Positions 8,639 to 17,176 of a stretch of 64,000 nucleotides of DNA are shown one piece after another. The DNA is from Streptomyces venezuelae (GTDB lineage Bacteria; Actinomycetota; Actinomycetes; Streptomycetales; Streptomycetaceae): the NCBI RefSeq assembly GCF_008642315.1, contig NZ_CP029192.1, positions 7,626,001-7,690,000 of the forward strand. The letters run 5' to 3'. Positions within the stretch are counted from its first letter, which is position 1; each line of letters begins with the position of its first letter. The translations under genes were made by a program, and so were the position numbers. Under the pieces are notes generated by a model. It was not told the origin of the DNA. It ran no database searches and saw only the letters and a list, made by a program, of their open reading frames with translations.

Positions 8639-9683
8639 TCCGCTTGAAGTTGTCGCCGAACGTCCAGCCCTTTGACCCGTCCCAGTTGATCGACCACGTC
8701 ATCAGGCCCTTGAGGGCGCCGTTGTAGCGGTTCCAGGCCTGGGTGACGAGGCTCGGGGACATGTAGCCGCCGCCGGCGCCCGGTTGGGCGGGGAGGCCCG
8801 GGACCTGTTTGTCGTAGGGGACCTTGATGGTGGTGCCCTGGATGTTCAGGCCCTTGTTGAGGCAGTCGGTCTGGGCGGTGAAGCCCTGCACGGTGCCCGC
8901 GGAGTAGGAGTCGCCGGAGCAGCCGTACATGCTGCCGTTGTAGTACTGCATGTTCAGCCACCACAGGCGGCCGTTGTCCGCGTACTTCTTGATGATCGGC
9001 AGGTACGCGCCCCAGATCGAGCCGTAGACGACGCTGCCGCCGGTGACGTACGCCGTCTCGGGGGCCATCGTGAGGCCGAAGCCCGCGGGCATGCGGGCGA
9101 GCACGCCGTCGATGATGCGGATGAGGTTGGACTGCGAGGCCGACAGCTGGTTGATGTTGCCGCTGCCCACGAGGCCCGTCTCGATGTCGATGTCGATGCC
9201 GTCGAAGTTGTACTTCTTCAGGATCGGCACGATCGTCTCGACGAAGCGGTCGGCGACGGCGGTGGAGTTCAGGTCGATGCCCGCCGTCGCGCCGCCGATG
9301 GACATCAGGATGGTCGCGCCGTCCGCCTTCGCCTGGCACATCTCGGCGGGCGTCGCGACCTTCACCGTCGCGTCCATGCCGTCCTCCCACAGGACGGTGC
9401 CGTCGGAGCGGATGACGGGGAAGGCCGCGTTGATGACGTTGTAGCCGTGCTGTTTGATGCGGCTGTCGGTGATGGGGGTCCAGCCGAACGGCGGGTGCAC
9501 GCCGTTGGAGGCGCCGTCCCAGTTCTCCCAGTACCCCTGGAGCACCTTGCCCGCGGGCTTCGGCTTGACCGCGCAGGTGTCGGCGGCACGGGGTGCGGCG
9601 GGGGCCGCCGCGGCGGCCGGTAGTTGGGCGACACAGGCCAGCGCGAGCGCCGACCCCAGCAGGCGTAACGTCCGACCGAACAC
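8631..9683 (-). CDS. Secreted chitinase (GH18)
   Basis: This 350-residue single-domain chitinase hydrolyses beta-1,4 N-acetylglucosamine polymers. A signal peptide covers about residues 1-34. The GH18 signature DGIDIDIE (161-168) carries the acid/base Glu168. SIGGA precedes it, and the late motif WSINWD supplies the conserved barrel-end tryptophan. The length and the MAPE and MQYYN strands resemble the bacterial ChiD/chitinase 63-type catalytic domain. No carbohydrate-binding or fibronectin module is attached, so it probably acts on soluble or exposed chitin alongside other chitinases. Two DasR-type repeats lie 60-95 bp upstream, so induction by chitin breakdown products is expected. Confidence 0.95.
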   Translation of the reverse strand: MFGRTLRLLGSALALACVAQLPAAAAAPAAPRAADTCAVKPKPAGKVLQGYWENWDGASNGVHPPFGWTPITDSRIKQHGYNVINAAFPVIRSDGTVLWEDGMDATVKVATPAEMCQAKADGATILMSIGGATAGIDLNSTAVADRFVETIVPILKKYNFDGIDIDIETGLVGSGNINQLSASQSNLIRIIDGVLARMPAGFGLTMAPETAYVTGGSVVYGSIWGAYLPIIKKYADNGRLWWLNMQYYNGSMYGCSGDSYSAGTVQGFTAQTDCLNKGLNIQGTTIKVPYDKQVPGLPAQPGAGGGYMSPSLVTQAWNRYNGALKGLMTWSINWDGSKGWTFGDNFKRIS

Positions 9684-9743
9684 GCTGGACTCCTTGGGGG
9701 GAGGGGGGAGGAGACGTGCGTGGTGCGAGGCGTCACGCTAGGC

Positions 9744-9776
9744 AGGTCTGGACCAGGCGTCAATAGGTCTGTACCA
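9744..9776 (-). promoter_or_regulatory. Pair of DasR-type (chitin-response) boxes
   Basis: AGGTCTGGACCA (9744-9755) and AGGTCTGTACCA (9765-9776) are 12-bp direct repeats, 21 bp apart start to start (two helical turns). Read toward the chitinase they are TGGTACAGACCT and TGGTCCAGACCT, which match the classical Streptomyces chi-promoter repeats. These overlap the dre sites bound by the GntR regulator DasR and released by glucosamine-6-phosphate. Confidence 0.85.
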
Positions 9777-9790
9777 AAGAGGGGTCGCGC

Positions 9791-10246
9791 TCAGTCGTCC
9801 ACCGGCAGGCCCTGCGGTTCCTTGATCCGCTTCATGATGATCTGCGAGTTGACCTCGGTGACCCCGGCCAGCGTGGTGAGCCGCTCGATCCACAGCCGCT
9901 CGTACGCGGCGAGGTCCGCGACCGCGATGCGCAGGAGGCAGCCGGGGCTCCCGAACAGGCGGTACGCCTCGATGACATCCGGAATGTCCTGGAGTGCCGC
10001 CTCGAACGCCTCGACGGTCTCGCGGTCGCGGCGCACCTCGATGGAGACCAGCACCTCGAACCCCCGGCCGACCGCTTCCGGGGCGACCACCGCGCGGTAT
10101 CCCCGGATGACCCCGTCCAGCTCCAGCTGGCGCACCCGGCGCATGCAGGGGGACGCGCTGAGGCCGACCCGCGCGGCCAGCTCCTGATTGGTCAGTCGGC
10201 CGTCGTTCTGAAGCTCACGCAAGATGCTGCGGTCGATCTCGTCCAT
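9791..10246 (-). CDS. Lrp/AsnC-family transcriptional regulator
   Basis: This 151-residue Lrp-family protein has a helix-turn-helix in residues 1-55 (DEIDRSILRELQNDGRLT, LAARVGLSASPCMRRVRQLE) and a C-terminal RAM/AsnC ligand domain ending with the SQIIMKRIKE strand. ATG 10246 starts exactly at the family N-terminus; the longer frame from 10300 would read through its own operator region. It is divergent from the asparaginase gene, with three TTGCGCAA-like sites in the gap. It therefore probably senses an amino acid (asparagine, aspartate or leucine type) and controls the asparagine catabolic genes and itself. Confidence 0.92.
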   Translation of the reverse strand: MDEIDRSILRELQNDGRLTNQELAARVGLSASPCMRRVRQLELDGVIRGYRAVVAPEAVGRGFEVLVSIEVRRDRETVEAFEAALQDIPDVIEAYRLFGSPGCLLRIAVADLAAYERLWIERLTTLAGVTEVNSQIIMKRIKEPQGLPVDD

Positions 10247-10247
10247 G

Positions 10248-10310
10248 GCGCAATTATCCACCACGTATGTTGCACAAGTCTTCGATTTTGGCAAACACAT
10301 TGCGCAATGT
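10248..10310. promoter_or_regulatory. Cluster of Lrp-type operators
   Basis: A 14-bp perfect palindrome ACATTGCGCAATGT lies at 10297-10310. TTGCACAA lies at 10270-10277, exactly 30 bp before the core TTGCGCAA (10300-10307). A half site GCGCAAT at 10248-10254 touches the regulator start codon. Repeated, helically phased sites between a divergent Lrp gene and its likely target fit Lrp octamer wrapping. Confidence 0.65.
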
Positions 10311-10387
10311 TCGATCTATCCTTGCGGCGAGGCTGCCCACCACTCAGGGGGCTGATGGTCCTCAGGTTCCCTGGGAGGTATACGGAC

Positions 10388-11404
10388 GTGGAAGCACAGG
10401 CGCGACGGATCGTCGTCATCAGCACCGGCGGGACGATCGCGAGCCGTTGGCAGGGGACCGGCTTCGCCGCCGACGCCCCCGGCCGCGAGGTGCTCGCCAC
10501 GGCCGCGATACCCCAGGACATCACCTCCGAGGTCATCGACCTCTTCAACGTGAACAGCCCGCGTCTGACCTCCGCCCAGCAGCTCACCCTCCTGCGCACC
10601 GTGCACGAGGTCCTCGCCGACCCCGGAGTCGACGGCATCGTCGTCACGCACGGCACGGACACGCTGGAGGAGTCCGCCTTCCTCCTCGACCTCTACCACG
10701 ACGACCCCCGGCCGGTCGTCTTCACCGGTGCGCAGAAGCCGTTGGGCGCCGAGGACGGCGACGGGCCCGGCAACCTGTACGACGCGCTGCTCACCGCCGC
10801 GACCGTGCGCGACCTCGGTGTCCTCGTCGTCTTCGACGGCAAGGTGCACGCGGCCCGCGGCACGGTGAAGACGCAGACCCTCGCCGCCGACGCGTTCGCC
10901 GATCCGTCGGGGCCGCCCGTCGGCAAGGTCGGTTTCGGCAAGATCTCGATACTGCACCGTCCGCTGCGGCCCGCCCCGCTGCCGCTGCCCCCGGCTGACG
11001 CGACCCTGCCGCGCATAGACATGGTCATGCACCACGTCGACGCCGACCCGCTGTTCGTGGAGACGGCCGTCGAGGCGGGCGCGCAGGGCATCGTGCTCGT
11101 CGCCACGGGGGCGGGCAACGCGACGCCCGAGTTCGTCGGCGCCGTCACCGCGGCGATCGAGCGGGGCGTTCTGGTCGCCCTCACCACCCGTGTCCAGGGC
11201 GGGCCCGTCACCGAGATCTATACGCACGGCGGGGCGGTCGATCTCGCGGCGGCCGGAGCGGTGCTCACGGGGACGTTGCGGGCGGGGCAGGGGCGGAGTG
11301 CGGTGCTTGCGGCTCTCCTCTCGGCCTCCGGGCCGGGGGAGCGGGGCGCTGCGCTGCGCCACGTCGTCGGTTCGGTGGCCCTGGATGAGGCTGCGGCTGC
11401 CTGA
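10388..11404 (+). CDS. L-asparaginase
   Basis: This 338-residue type I/II bacterial asparaginase converts L-asparagine to aspartate and ammonia. The N-terminal catalytic threonine motif VVISTGGTIAS (about residues 8-18) and the second motif VVTHGTDTLEE both match the family. GGGAGGT at 10373-10379 lies eight bases before GTG 10388 and decides the start. No signal peptide is present, so it should be cytoplasmic. It precedes aspartate ammonia-lyase on the same strand, so together they would take asparagine to fumarate plus two ammonia. The divergent Lrp regulator is the likely controller. Confidence 0.94.
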   Translation: MEAQARRIVVISTGGTIASRWQGTGFAADAPGREVLATAAIPQDITSEVIDLFNVNSPRLTSAQQLTLLRTVHEVLADPGVDGIVVTHGTDTLEESAFLLDLYHDDPRPVVFTGAQKPLGAEDGDGPGNLYDALLTAATVRDLGVLVVFDGKVHAARGTVKTQTLAADAFADPSGPPVGKVGFGKISILHRPLRPAPLPLPPADATLPRIDMVMHHVDADPLFVETAVEAGAQGIVLVATGAGNATPEFVGAVTAAIERGVLVALTTRVQGGPVTEIYTHGGAVDLAAAGAVLTGTLRAGQGRSAVLAALLSASGPGERGAALRHVVGSVALDEAAAA

Positions 11405-11411
11405 GTGTTTT

Positions 11412-11460
11412 CGTCTGCGGGCCGGATGTGGCTGGTCGCGCAGTTCCCCGCGCCCCTGGA
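11412..11460 (+). repeat. Short GC-rich interspersed repeat typical of Streptomyces
   Basis: The stretch contains TGCGGGCCGG, GGCTGGTCGCGCAG and TTCCCCGCGCCCCT. From memory this is one of the most common short intergenic repeats in Streptomyces genomes. It sits in the 156-bp gap between asparaginase and aspA, just after the asparaginase stop. No second copy was seen in this window. Its function is unknown; a transcript-end or nucleoid role is possible. Confidence 0.6.
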
Positions 11461-11560
11461 CTGTGCCTTGTCCCGCCCGCGAAGAGAGTGCACGGCGCCC
11501 ACCCCCCCGTACAGAACGAAGCGGCGCCCCCGCGCCTGGAAGAGAAACACGTACTGCATC

Positions 11561-12982
11561 ATGAGCACCGTCCCCGCCCCCATCCCCGTCCCCGCCCTCC
11601 GTCGCGAGCACGACCTGCTCGGGGATCGTGATGTGCCCGCCGATGCCTACTGGGGCATCCACTCCCTCCGTGCCACGGAGAACTTCCCCATCACGGGCAT
11701 CCCGATCTCCGTGTATCCGCAGCTCATCGACGCGCTCGCCGCCGTCAAGGAGGCCGCGGCCCGGGCCAACGAGGAGCTGGGGCTGCTTCCGAAGGTGAAG
11801 GCCGATGCCATCGCGGCCGCGTGCCGGGAGATTCGTGCGGGACGGCTGCACGACCAGTTCGTCGTCGACGTCATCCAGGGCGGCGCCGGCACTTCCACCA
11901 ACATGAACGCCAACGAGGTCGTCGCCAACCGGGCGCTGGAGCTCCTCGGGCACCCCAAGGGCGCGTACGAACATCTGCACCCCAACGAGGACGTCAACCT
12001 CAGCCAGTCCACCAATGACGTGTATCCGACCGCCGTGAAGGTCGCGACCGTCAGTGCCGTGCACGGGCTGCTGCGCGCGATGTCGGTGGTGCAGGACGCG
12101 TTCGCCGCGAAGGCCCTGGAGTTCCGTGACGTCCTGAAGATGGGGCGCACCCAGTTGCAGGACGCCGTGCCGATGACGCTCGGCCAGGAGTTCTCCGCGT
12201 ACGCAGTGATGATCGACGAGGACCGCGCCCGGCTCGCCGAGGCCGTCGAGCTCATCCATGAGATCAACCTCGGCGCCACCGCCATCGGCACGGGCCTCAA
12301 CGCCCCCGCCGGATACGCGGAGACCGCCCGCCGCCACCTCGCCGAGATCACCGGCATGCCGCTGGTGACCGCCGCCAACCTGGTCGAGGCGACGCAGGAC
12401 TGCGGCGCCTTCGTGCACCTGTCCGGTGTCCTGAAGCGCATCGCGGTCAAGCTCTCCAAGAGCTGCAACGACCTGCGGCTCCTCTCGTCCGGCCCGCGCG
12501 CGGGACTCAACGAGATCAATCTGCCGCCGGTGCAGGCCGGGTCGAGCATCATGCCTGGCAAGGTCAACCCGGTCATCCCCGAGGTCGTCAACCAGGTCGC
12601 CTTCGAGGTGATCGGCAACGACGTCACGATCACGATGGCCGCAGAGGCGGGACAGCTCCAGCTCAACGCGTTCGAGCCGGTCATCCTGCACTCCCTGGCC
12701 AAGAGCATCACCTCGCTGCGCGCCGCCTGCCTGACGCTCGCCGAGCGCTGCGTGACCGGCATCACCGCCAACACGGAGGTGCTGCGCGCCTCGGTGGAGA
12801 CCTCCATCGGCCTGGTCACCGCGCTCAACCCGCACATCGGGTACACCGCGGCCACCGAGATCGCGCAGGAGGCCCTGAGCACGGGCCGGGGCGTCGCCGA
12901 ACTGGTTCTCGAGAAGGGGCTGTTGCCCGCGGAGCGCCTCGCGGAGCTGCTCACCCCGGAGCGGGTGGCCGGGGCCGCCTGA
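11561..12982 (+). CDS. aspA: Aspartate ammonia-lyase (aspartase)
   Basis: This 473-residue member of the fumarase/aspartase superfamily deaminates L-aspartate to fumarate. The superfamily signature GSSIMPGKVNP is complete, and the N-terminus (LLGDRDVPADAYWGIHSLRA) and NLSQSTNDVYPT are diagnostic of aspartase rather than fumarase. ATG 11561 begins the family N-terminus. The ribosome site is weak (AGAGAA about 18 bases upstream), and the frame extends upstream without support. It follows asparaginase and probably shares its promoter or has its own in the 156-bp gap. The pair links asparagine use to the TCA cycle. Confidence 0.95.
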   Translation: MSTVPAPIPVPALRREHDLLGDRDVPADAYWGIHSLRATENFPITGIPISVYPQLIDALAAVKEAAARANEELGLLPKVKADAIAAACREIRAGRLHDQFVVDVIQGGAGTSTNMNANEVVANRALELLGHPKGAYEHLHPNEDVNLSQSTNDVYPTAVKVATVSAVHGLLRAMSVVQDAFAAKALEFRDVLKMGRTQLQDAVPMTLGQEFSAYAVMIDEDRARLAEAVELIHEINLGATAIGTGLNAPAGYAETARRHLAEITGMPLVTAANLVEATQDCGAFVHLSGVLKRIAVKLSKSCNDLRLLSSGPRAGLNEINLPPVQAGSSIMPGKVNPVIPEVVNQVAFEVIGNDVTITMAAEAGQLQLNAFEPVILHSLAKSITSLRAACLTLAERCVTGITANTEVLRASVETSIGLVTALNPHIGYTAATEIAQEALSTGRGVAELVLEKGLLPAERLAELLTPERVAGAA

Positions 12983-13065
12983 CCGGAGCCGTGCTCGGAT
13001 AGCATGATCCGGCCCCGGCGAGAGTGGACTATTTCAGCCCACGCACCTAACAAACGGCCAGACCA

Positions 13066-14427
13066 TTGATATCTAAAGCACCGCGGATATCTCCGCGCAA
13101 AGACCGCACACAGCTGATCCCGGCCCTGCGCCGCCCGCGGGTGATGCTGTGGACGGCGGCGGGTGTGGTGACCCTCGGGTTCCTCATCGCGCTGGAGATC
13201 GCCTCGCGGCACTACGGCCTGCCGGGGCCGATCGCCGCCCAGGCGAGCGAGGTGATCTTCGCGCCGAAGTCGGGGCCGCTGCTGTACGCGAGCATGGCGC
13301 TGATGATGGTCGTGCTCACCTGGCGCCAGCGGTTCATCGCCTTCGGCGTCGCCGTCGCCATCGACGTCGTCTTCTTCCTGGCACGCCTCGCGGTCGGCGC
13401 CGACATGATGTTCGGCAACGGCGCGCTGTGGGTGATCCTGGGCGTCGGCGTCATCGCCGTCACCCGCCGCACCGGGCCGGAACGGGTCCTGCTCCTCAAG
13501 GGCGTCGGCCTCGGTCTGCTGCTCGTCGCGGGCCGCAAGACCGGTGACGCCTGGCTGCTCATCACCTCGAAGACCCGCCCGACGGTCCTCGATCCGTACG
13601 TCGCCGTCGCCGACCACGCGCTGGGCAACCCGTCGTGGCTGGTGGGCCGCATGGTCGAGGCGACCGGGCCGGTCGGCTCCACCGTCCTGGACTGGGTCTA
13701 CATCCAGCTCGCGGTGGCCGCGGTCTGCGTCTCGCTGTACCAGCTGCGCAACGTCGCCACCGAGGGCCGCTTCCCCGGCCACTACCTGGTGCGCACCTTC
13801 CTGGTCATCGGCATGGTCGGACCCGCCGTCTACATGGTCTTCCCGGTGGTCGGACCGATCTTCGCGTACGGGGAGGGGGCCTTCGGCACCGGCGGCAGCC
13901 AGTGGGCGCTCGCCGAGCTGTGGCCGCACACGGCGCCGCCGCTCACCGCCCCGCACGCGATGCCGTACGACGGGTTCACCCCGCGCAACTGCATGCCCAG
14001 CCTGCACACGGCATGGGCCACCGCGATCTTCATCCACTCCCGCAAGGGACCGCGCTGGCTCCGGTACGCGGGCACGTTCTGGCTGATCGCGACGCTCGGC
14101 GCCACCCTGGGCTTCGGCTACCACTACGGCGCCGACCTCATCGCGGGAGTCGTGTTCGCGTTCACCATCGACGCCGCGATGCGCTCGTTCGACCGCGGCT
14201 GGGACCGGTCGGCCGTCCGGCTCGTCGCCTACGGCACCGGCGTCTTCGTCGCGCTCCTGGTGGCGTACCGCTATCTGCCGGTGCAGATGGCCGAGTACCC
14301 GTGGGTGGCGGGGCCGCTGCTCATCCTCGCGATGGCCTCGGTGGTCCAGGGCTACGTGTGGACGACCCGGCTGTGGGAGCCGAAGGTCGCGCCCGCCGAA
14401 CCGAAGCCGCAGCCCGAGCTGGTCTGA
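13066..14427 (+). CDS. Polytopic membrane protein with PAP2-like phosphatase/transferase domain
   Basis: The protein has 453 residues and about ten to eleven hydrophobic segments. The C-terminal half carries a PAP2/inositol-phosphorylceramide synthase-like signature: CMPSLHTAWA (phosphatase motif with His), then GFGYHYGADLIAGV (the His-Tyr-x2-Asp motif). This fold handles phosphorylated lipids or prenyl phosphates at the membrane. The N-terminal half (about 1-210) is a separate membrane block of unknown role. TTG 13066 is the frame start but has no clear ribosome site; GTG 13141 or ATG 13144 are alternatives that would remove a basic cytoplasmic tail. The substrate cannot be inferred from the neighbours. 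Confidence 0.8.
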   Translation: MISKAPRISPRKDRTQLIPALRRPRVMLWTAAGVVTLGFLIALEIASRHYGLPGPIAAQASEVIFAPKSGPLLYASMALMMVVLTWRQRFIAFGVAVAIDVVFFLARLAVGADMMFGNGALWVILGVGVIAVTRRTGPERVLLLKGVGLGLLLVAGRKTGDAWLLITSKTRPTVLDPYVAVADHALGNPSWLVGRMVEATGPVGSTVLDWVYIQLAVAAVCVSLYQLRNVATEGRFPGHYLVRTFLVIGMVGPAVYMVFPVVGPIFAYGEGAFGTGGSQWALAELWPHTAPPLTAPHAMPYDGFTPRNCMPSLHTAWATAIFIHSRKGPRWLRYAGTFWLIATLGATLGFGYHYGADLIAGVVFAFTIDAAMRSFDRGWDRSAVRLVAYGTGVFVALLVAYRYLPVQMAEYPWVAGPLLILAMASVVQGYVWTTRLWEPKVAPAEPKPQPELV

Positions 14428-14458
14428 GGCGGTCCCGCCGACCGCGGCCGGACTGCCC

Positions 14459-15181
14459 TCACAGGCCCCGGCCGGCCGCCAGTACGTCGAGGGCCGCCTG
14501 GGCCGTGAACTCCTGCTGGCCGCCCCGGAACAGCAGCTCCGCACCGGCGAAGGCCGGGTCGTCCGCGTGGGCGGCGACGTAGGGGACCGCGACGCAGCGC
14601 ATGCCCGCCGCGTGCGCGGCCGCGGCGCCCGGCGCCGCGTCCTCGAAGACCACGCAGTCCGCGGGCTCCGCGCCGAGCAGCGCGGCCGCCGCGAGGAACA
14701 CGTCCGGCGCGGGCTTGCCGCGCTCCACCTCCTCGGCGGAGACGAACGTCGTCAGATGGGCGTCCAGGCCCGTGCCCGCGAGGATCGCCTCGATGGCGGC
14801 CCGGGAGGAGCCGGACGCCACCGCCATCGGCACGCCCGCGTCGTACAGCCGCTCGACGAGCTTGCGCATCTCCGGGTAGACGGGGGTCCGGGCACGGGCG
14901 AGCGCCAGGTAGCGGCGGTCGAGGTCGGCGAGCAGCTCGGCCACGGACGCCGCCATCCCGTACTCCCGCCGCCACAGCGCGAGCGTCTCGTGGGAGCTGA
15001 TGCCGACGTACTGCTCGTTGTCGGCCCAGGTGTACTCCCGGCCCGTGAAGTCGGCGAGCAGGGCCCGCGAGGCTTCGTAGTAGTTGGGCTCGCTGTCCAC
15101 GAGAGTGCCGTCCAGGTCGAAGACGACCGCGGTCCTGCCGAAGGTGCTCATGACCTCCAGCATGCCAAACCGCCTGGTCAT
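14459..15181 (-). CDS. HAD-family phosphatase (beta-phosphoglucomutase-like)
   Basis: This 240-residue HAD subfamily IA hydrolase has motif I DLDGTLVDSE with the nucleophilic Asp, a helical cap, motif II ASGSS, motif III lysine in RGKPAPD and motif IV VFEDAAPG. Proteins of this kind remove phosphate from sugar phosphates or isomerise them. ATG 15181 overlaps the stop of the upstream Lrp gene (ATGA). An internal ATG at 15163 with AGGCGG seven bases upstream is an equally good start and drops six residues. Its cotranscription with an Lrp regulator suggests amino-acid-responsive expression, but the substrate is unknown. Confidence 0.88.
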   Translation of the reverse strand: MTRRFGMLEVMSTFGRTAVVFDLDGTLVDSEPNYYEASRALLADFTGREYTWADNEQYVGISSHETLALWRREYGMAASVAELLADLDRRYLALARARTPVYPEMRKLVERLYDAGVPMAVASGSSRAAIEAILAGTGLDAHLTTFVSAEEVERGKPAPDVFLAAAALLGAEPADCVVFEDAAPGAAAAHAAGMRCVAVPYVAAHADDPAFAGAELLFRGGQQEFTAQAALDVLAAGRGL

Positions 15182-15660
15182 CCCTGTCCGGCGACCGACC
15201 TGCCGACCGACTCGACCAGGGGCAGCAGCCGGTGCGGCACCCGCTCCCGCAGCGCCATCTCCGTCCGCGTGCGCACCACACCCGGCAGGTTGATCAGCTG
15301 CTGCACGACGTCCTCCAGGTGCCCGTTGTCGCGCGCCGCGACCCGGGTCAGGAGATCGCCGCCGCCCGTGATCGAGTGCGCCTCGATGATCTCCGGCACG
15401 GCGGCCAGCGCGTCCCCCACCTCGTCCAGGTGCCCCTGCGTGACCTCGATGTGGACGAAGGCGAGCACGGGGTGGCCGAGCGCGGCGGGCGAGAGGAACG
15501 GGCCGGTGCCGGTGATCACGCCGTCCCGCTCCATGCGGTCGAGCCTGGCCTGGAGGGTGCCGCGCGCGATGCCGAGGACGCGGGCGTACTCGCGCAGGCT
15601 GGTGCGGGGCTGTTCGAGCAGCAGCCGGAGGATGCGGGTGTCGAGTTCGTCGACGGCCAT
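15178..15660 (-). CDS. Lrp/AsnC-family transcriptional regulator
   Basis: This 160-residue Lrp-type regulator has an N-terminal helix-turn-helix (LDTRILRLLLEQPRTSLREY, then GIARGTLQARLDRMERDG) and a C-terminal RAM domain (LAFVHIEVTQG, later GGGDLLTRVAARD). It belongs to a different branch from the Lrp protein at 9791-10246. GGAGAA lies about ten bases before ATG 15660. It is translationally coupled to the downstream HAD phosphatase by a 4-bp overlap. No clear palindromic operator was found upstream. Confidence 0.9.
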   Translation of the reverse strand: MAVDELDTRILRLLLEQPRTSLREYARVLGIARGTLQARLDRMERDGVITGTGPFLSPAALGHPVLAFVHIEVTQGHLDEVGDALAAVPEIIEAHSITGGGDLLTRVAARDNGHLEDVVQQLINLPGVVRTRTEMALRERVPHRLLPLVESVGRSVAGQG

Positions 15661-15763
15661 GGTCGGAGGTTCTCCCAGGTGGGCGGGGGTGATCGCAGGT
15701 GACTGTAGCCGCTCGGGCCGTGCCTGCGGACGCGCCCGCCCACCGGGGTGCGCTACTGGTGCG

Positions 15764-17077
15764 CTACTTGGGCATGACCCAGATCTGCCGCTTGTACGTG
15801 TTCGCCGCGTACAGCTGGACCTTGGTGCTGTTGGCGGTGGAGCCGCCCTTCACGTCGAGGACCTTGCCGGACGCGACGTGCACGACCTGACCCTTGGCGT
15901 TGACCTTCCAGCGCTGGGACGCACCGCCGTTGCAGTCGTACAGGGAGATCTTGTTGCCGTTGGTGCTCGCGTTGCGGTAGTTGTCCAGGCACTTGCCGAG
16001 CGCGCGGATCGTGCCGTCCTGCTGCGGGATCCAGGACTGCCCGGGGCCGCTGTTGCAGGTGTAGATCTGGATCTGCGTGCCGTTGGCCGCCTTGCCGCCC
16101 TTGGCGTCGAGGCACTTGCGGCCGATACCGGTCACCTTGCCCTGCGGGGGCAGCGCCGCGCCGCCGCCGCGCGCCAGGTGGCGCAGGCCCTGCATGTCGT
16201 ACTGCTGGACGTAGGTGCCCGCGCGCTTGTCCTGGTACGCGGTGGTGGGCGTGCACATCACGGGGAACTGGCCGGAGTCCGACCCCTTGACGCAGTCGCC
16301 GCGGGTCGCGCTGCGGTTGGCGTGCGCCAGCCCCATCGTGTGCCCGAGCTCGTGGCTGATGTGGTTGCGGAAATACGTTTCGCCCATGGACGGGGCGGGC
16401 TTGCCGGCCGCGGTGAGGAACTCGTCGTCGATGTACGCGTGCCCGCTGGTCACCGTGTCGGCGACGGACGAGGAGTAGAAGCCGCAGCTCAGGCTCTTGC
16501 TGCCGGAGCCGTCACGGACGACCTTCCAGCCCTGTGAGCCTCCGTCGGCCGGCGGTACGCACGGCCGGTGCAGCACACCGACGATGATCTCGCCCTTGGG
16601 CCGTACGTAGTCCCAGCCGACCGGTTGTGTGTCGACCTTCACCGGGAGCGTCGTGACGCGCTGGAGGTCGGCGGCGGACTTCTTCACGTATGGGGCCAGC
16701 CAGTCCGCGGACTTCTTGTCGTAGAACTTGATGGTGTAGCCGGAGGCGAGGTACTTCGACGCGCCGCCCGACTGCCAGCCCGTGCCGTGCGGGGCGGCCG
16801 CGGCGGCACGCCCGGACGCGCCCGACGGCGCCGCGGAGCGGGCCACGGGCGTCGACTTCAGGGACATCACGCCGTCCTCGAAGGACGTGCCGTCGGAGCG
16901 GGTGGCGCCGAAGTCCGCCGCCTCGGCGGCCGGGTGCGCCGCGGCCGGCTCGTCGTCGCCGCCGGTGCCGAAGGCGGCGGGCGACAACTGGACCCCCGCC
17001 ACGACGGCCGCCGCGGCGCCCACGCCGGCCATCGCCATGCGGCGCTTGCGTGCGCCGCGCTTGCGTATGGAACTCAA
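15764..17077 (-). CDS. Secreted metzincin-type metalloprotease with C-terminal ricin-B lectin
   Basis: This 437-residue secreted protein starts at TTG 17077, with AGAGGA about ten bases upstream. A basic N-terminus and hydrophobic stretch (residues 14-35) form the signal peptide. The catalytic domain spans about 105-300 and has the extended zinc motif HELGHTMGLAH, with His242, Glu243, His246 and His252. This is the HExxHxxGxxH pattern of metzincins and snapalysin-like proteases. A met-turn-like PVMC follows. From about residue 310 there is a ricin-type beta-trefoil with three QxW repeats (QSW, QRW, QIW) that probably binds cell-wall or plant sugars. An Ala-rich stretch at about 45-100 may be a propeptide. 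Confidence 0.85.
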   Translation of the reverse strand: MSSIRKRGARKRRMAMAGVGAAAAVVAGVQLSPAAFGTGGDDEPAAAHPAAEAADFGATRSDGTSFEDGVMSLKSTPVARSAAPSGASGRAAAAAPHGTGWQSGGASKYLASGYTIKFYDKKSADWLAPYVKKSAADLQRVTTLPVKVDTQPVGWDYVRPKGEIIVGVLHRPCVPPADGGSQGWKVVRDGSGSKSLSCGFYSSSVADTVTSGHAYIDDEFLTAAGKPAPSMGETYFRNHISHELGHTMGLAHANRSATRGDCVKGSDSGQFPVMCTPTTAYQDKRAGTYVQQYDMQGLRHLARGGGAALPPQGKVTGIGRKCLDAKGGKAANGTQIQIYTCNSGPGQSWIPQQDGTIRALGKCLDNYRNASTNGNKISLYDCNGGASQRWKVNAKGQVVHVASGKVLDVKGGSTANSTKVQLYAANTYKRQIWVMPK

Positions 17078-17176
17078 TTCCCCGTTGTCCTCTCACACTG
17101 TCGAGTCACTGCCGAACAGATGATAGGGGTGAACTGAGGGACGGCTGTTGCCAGTTGTGCCGCACGGTCCATCCGG

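Noticed and set aside
13082..13097. CGCGGA-TATC-TCCGCG hairpin as a regulator of the PAP2-like gene
   Set aside because: It lies inside the first codons of the gene and could be chance in GC-rich DNA; no second signal supports it.
10316..14544. Long minus-strand frames (839 and 965 codons) over asparaginase, aspA and the PAP2-like gene
   Set aside because: Antisense shadows caused by high GC; they cross gene boundaries and have no recognisable domain.
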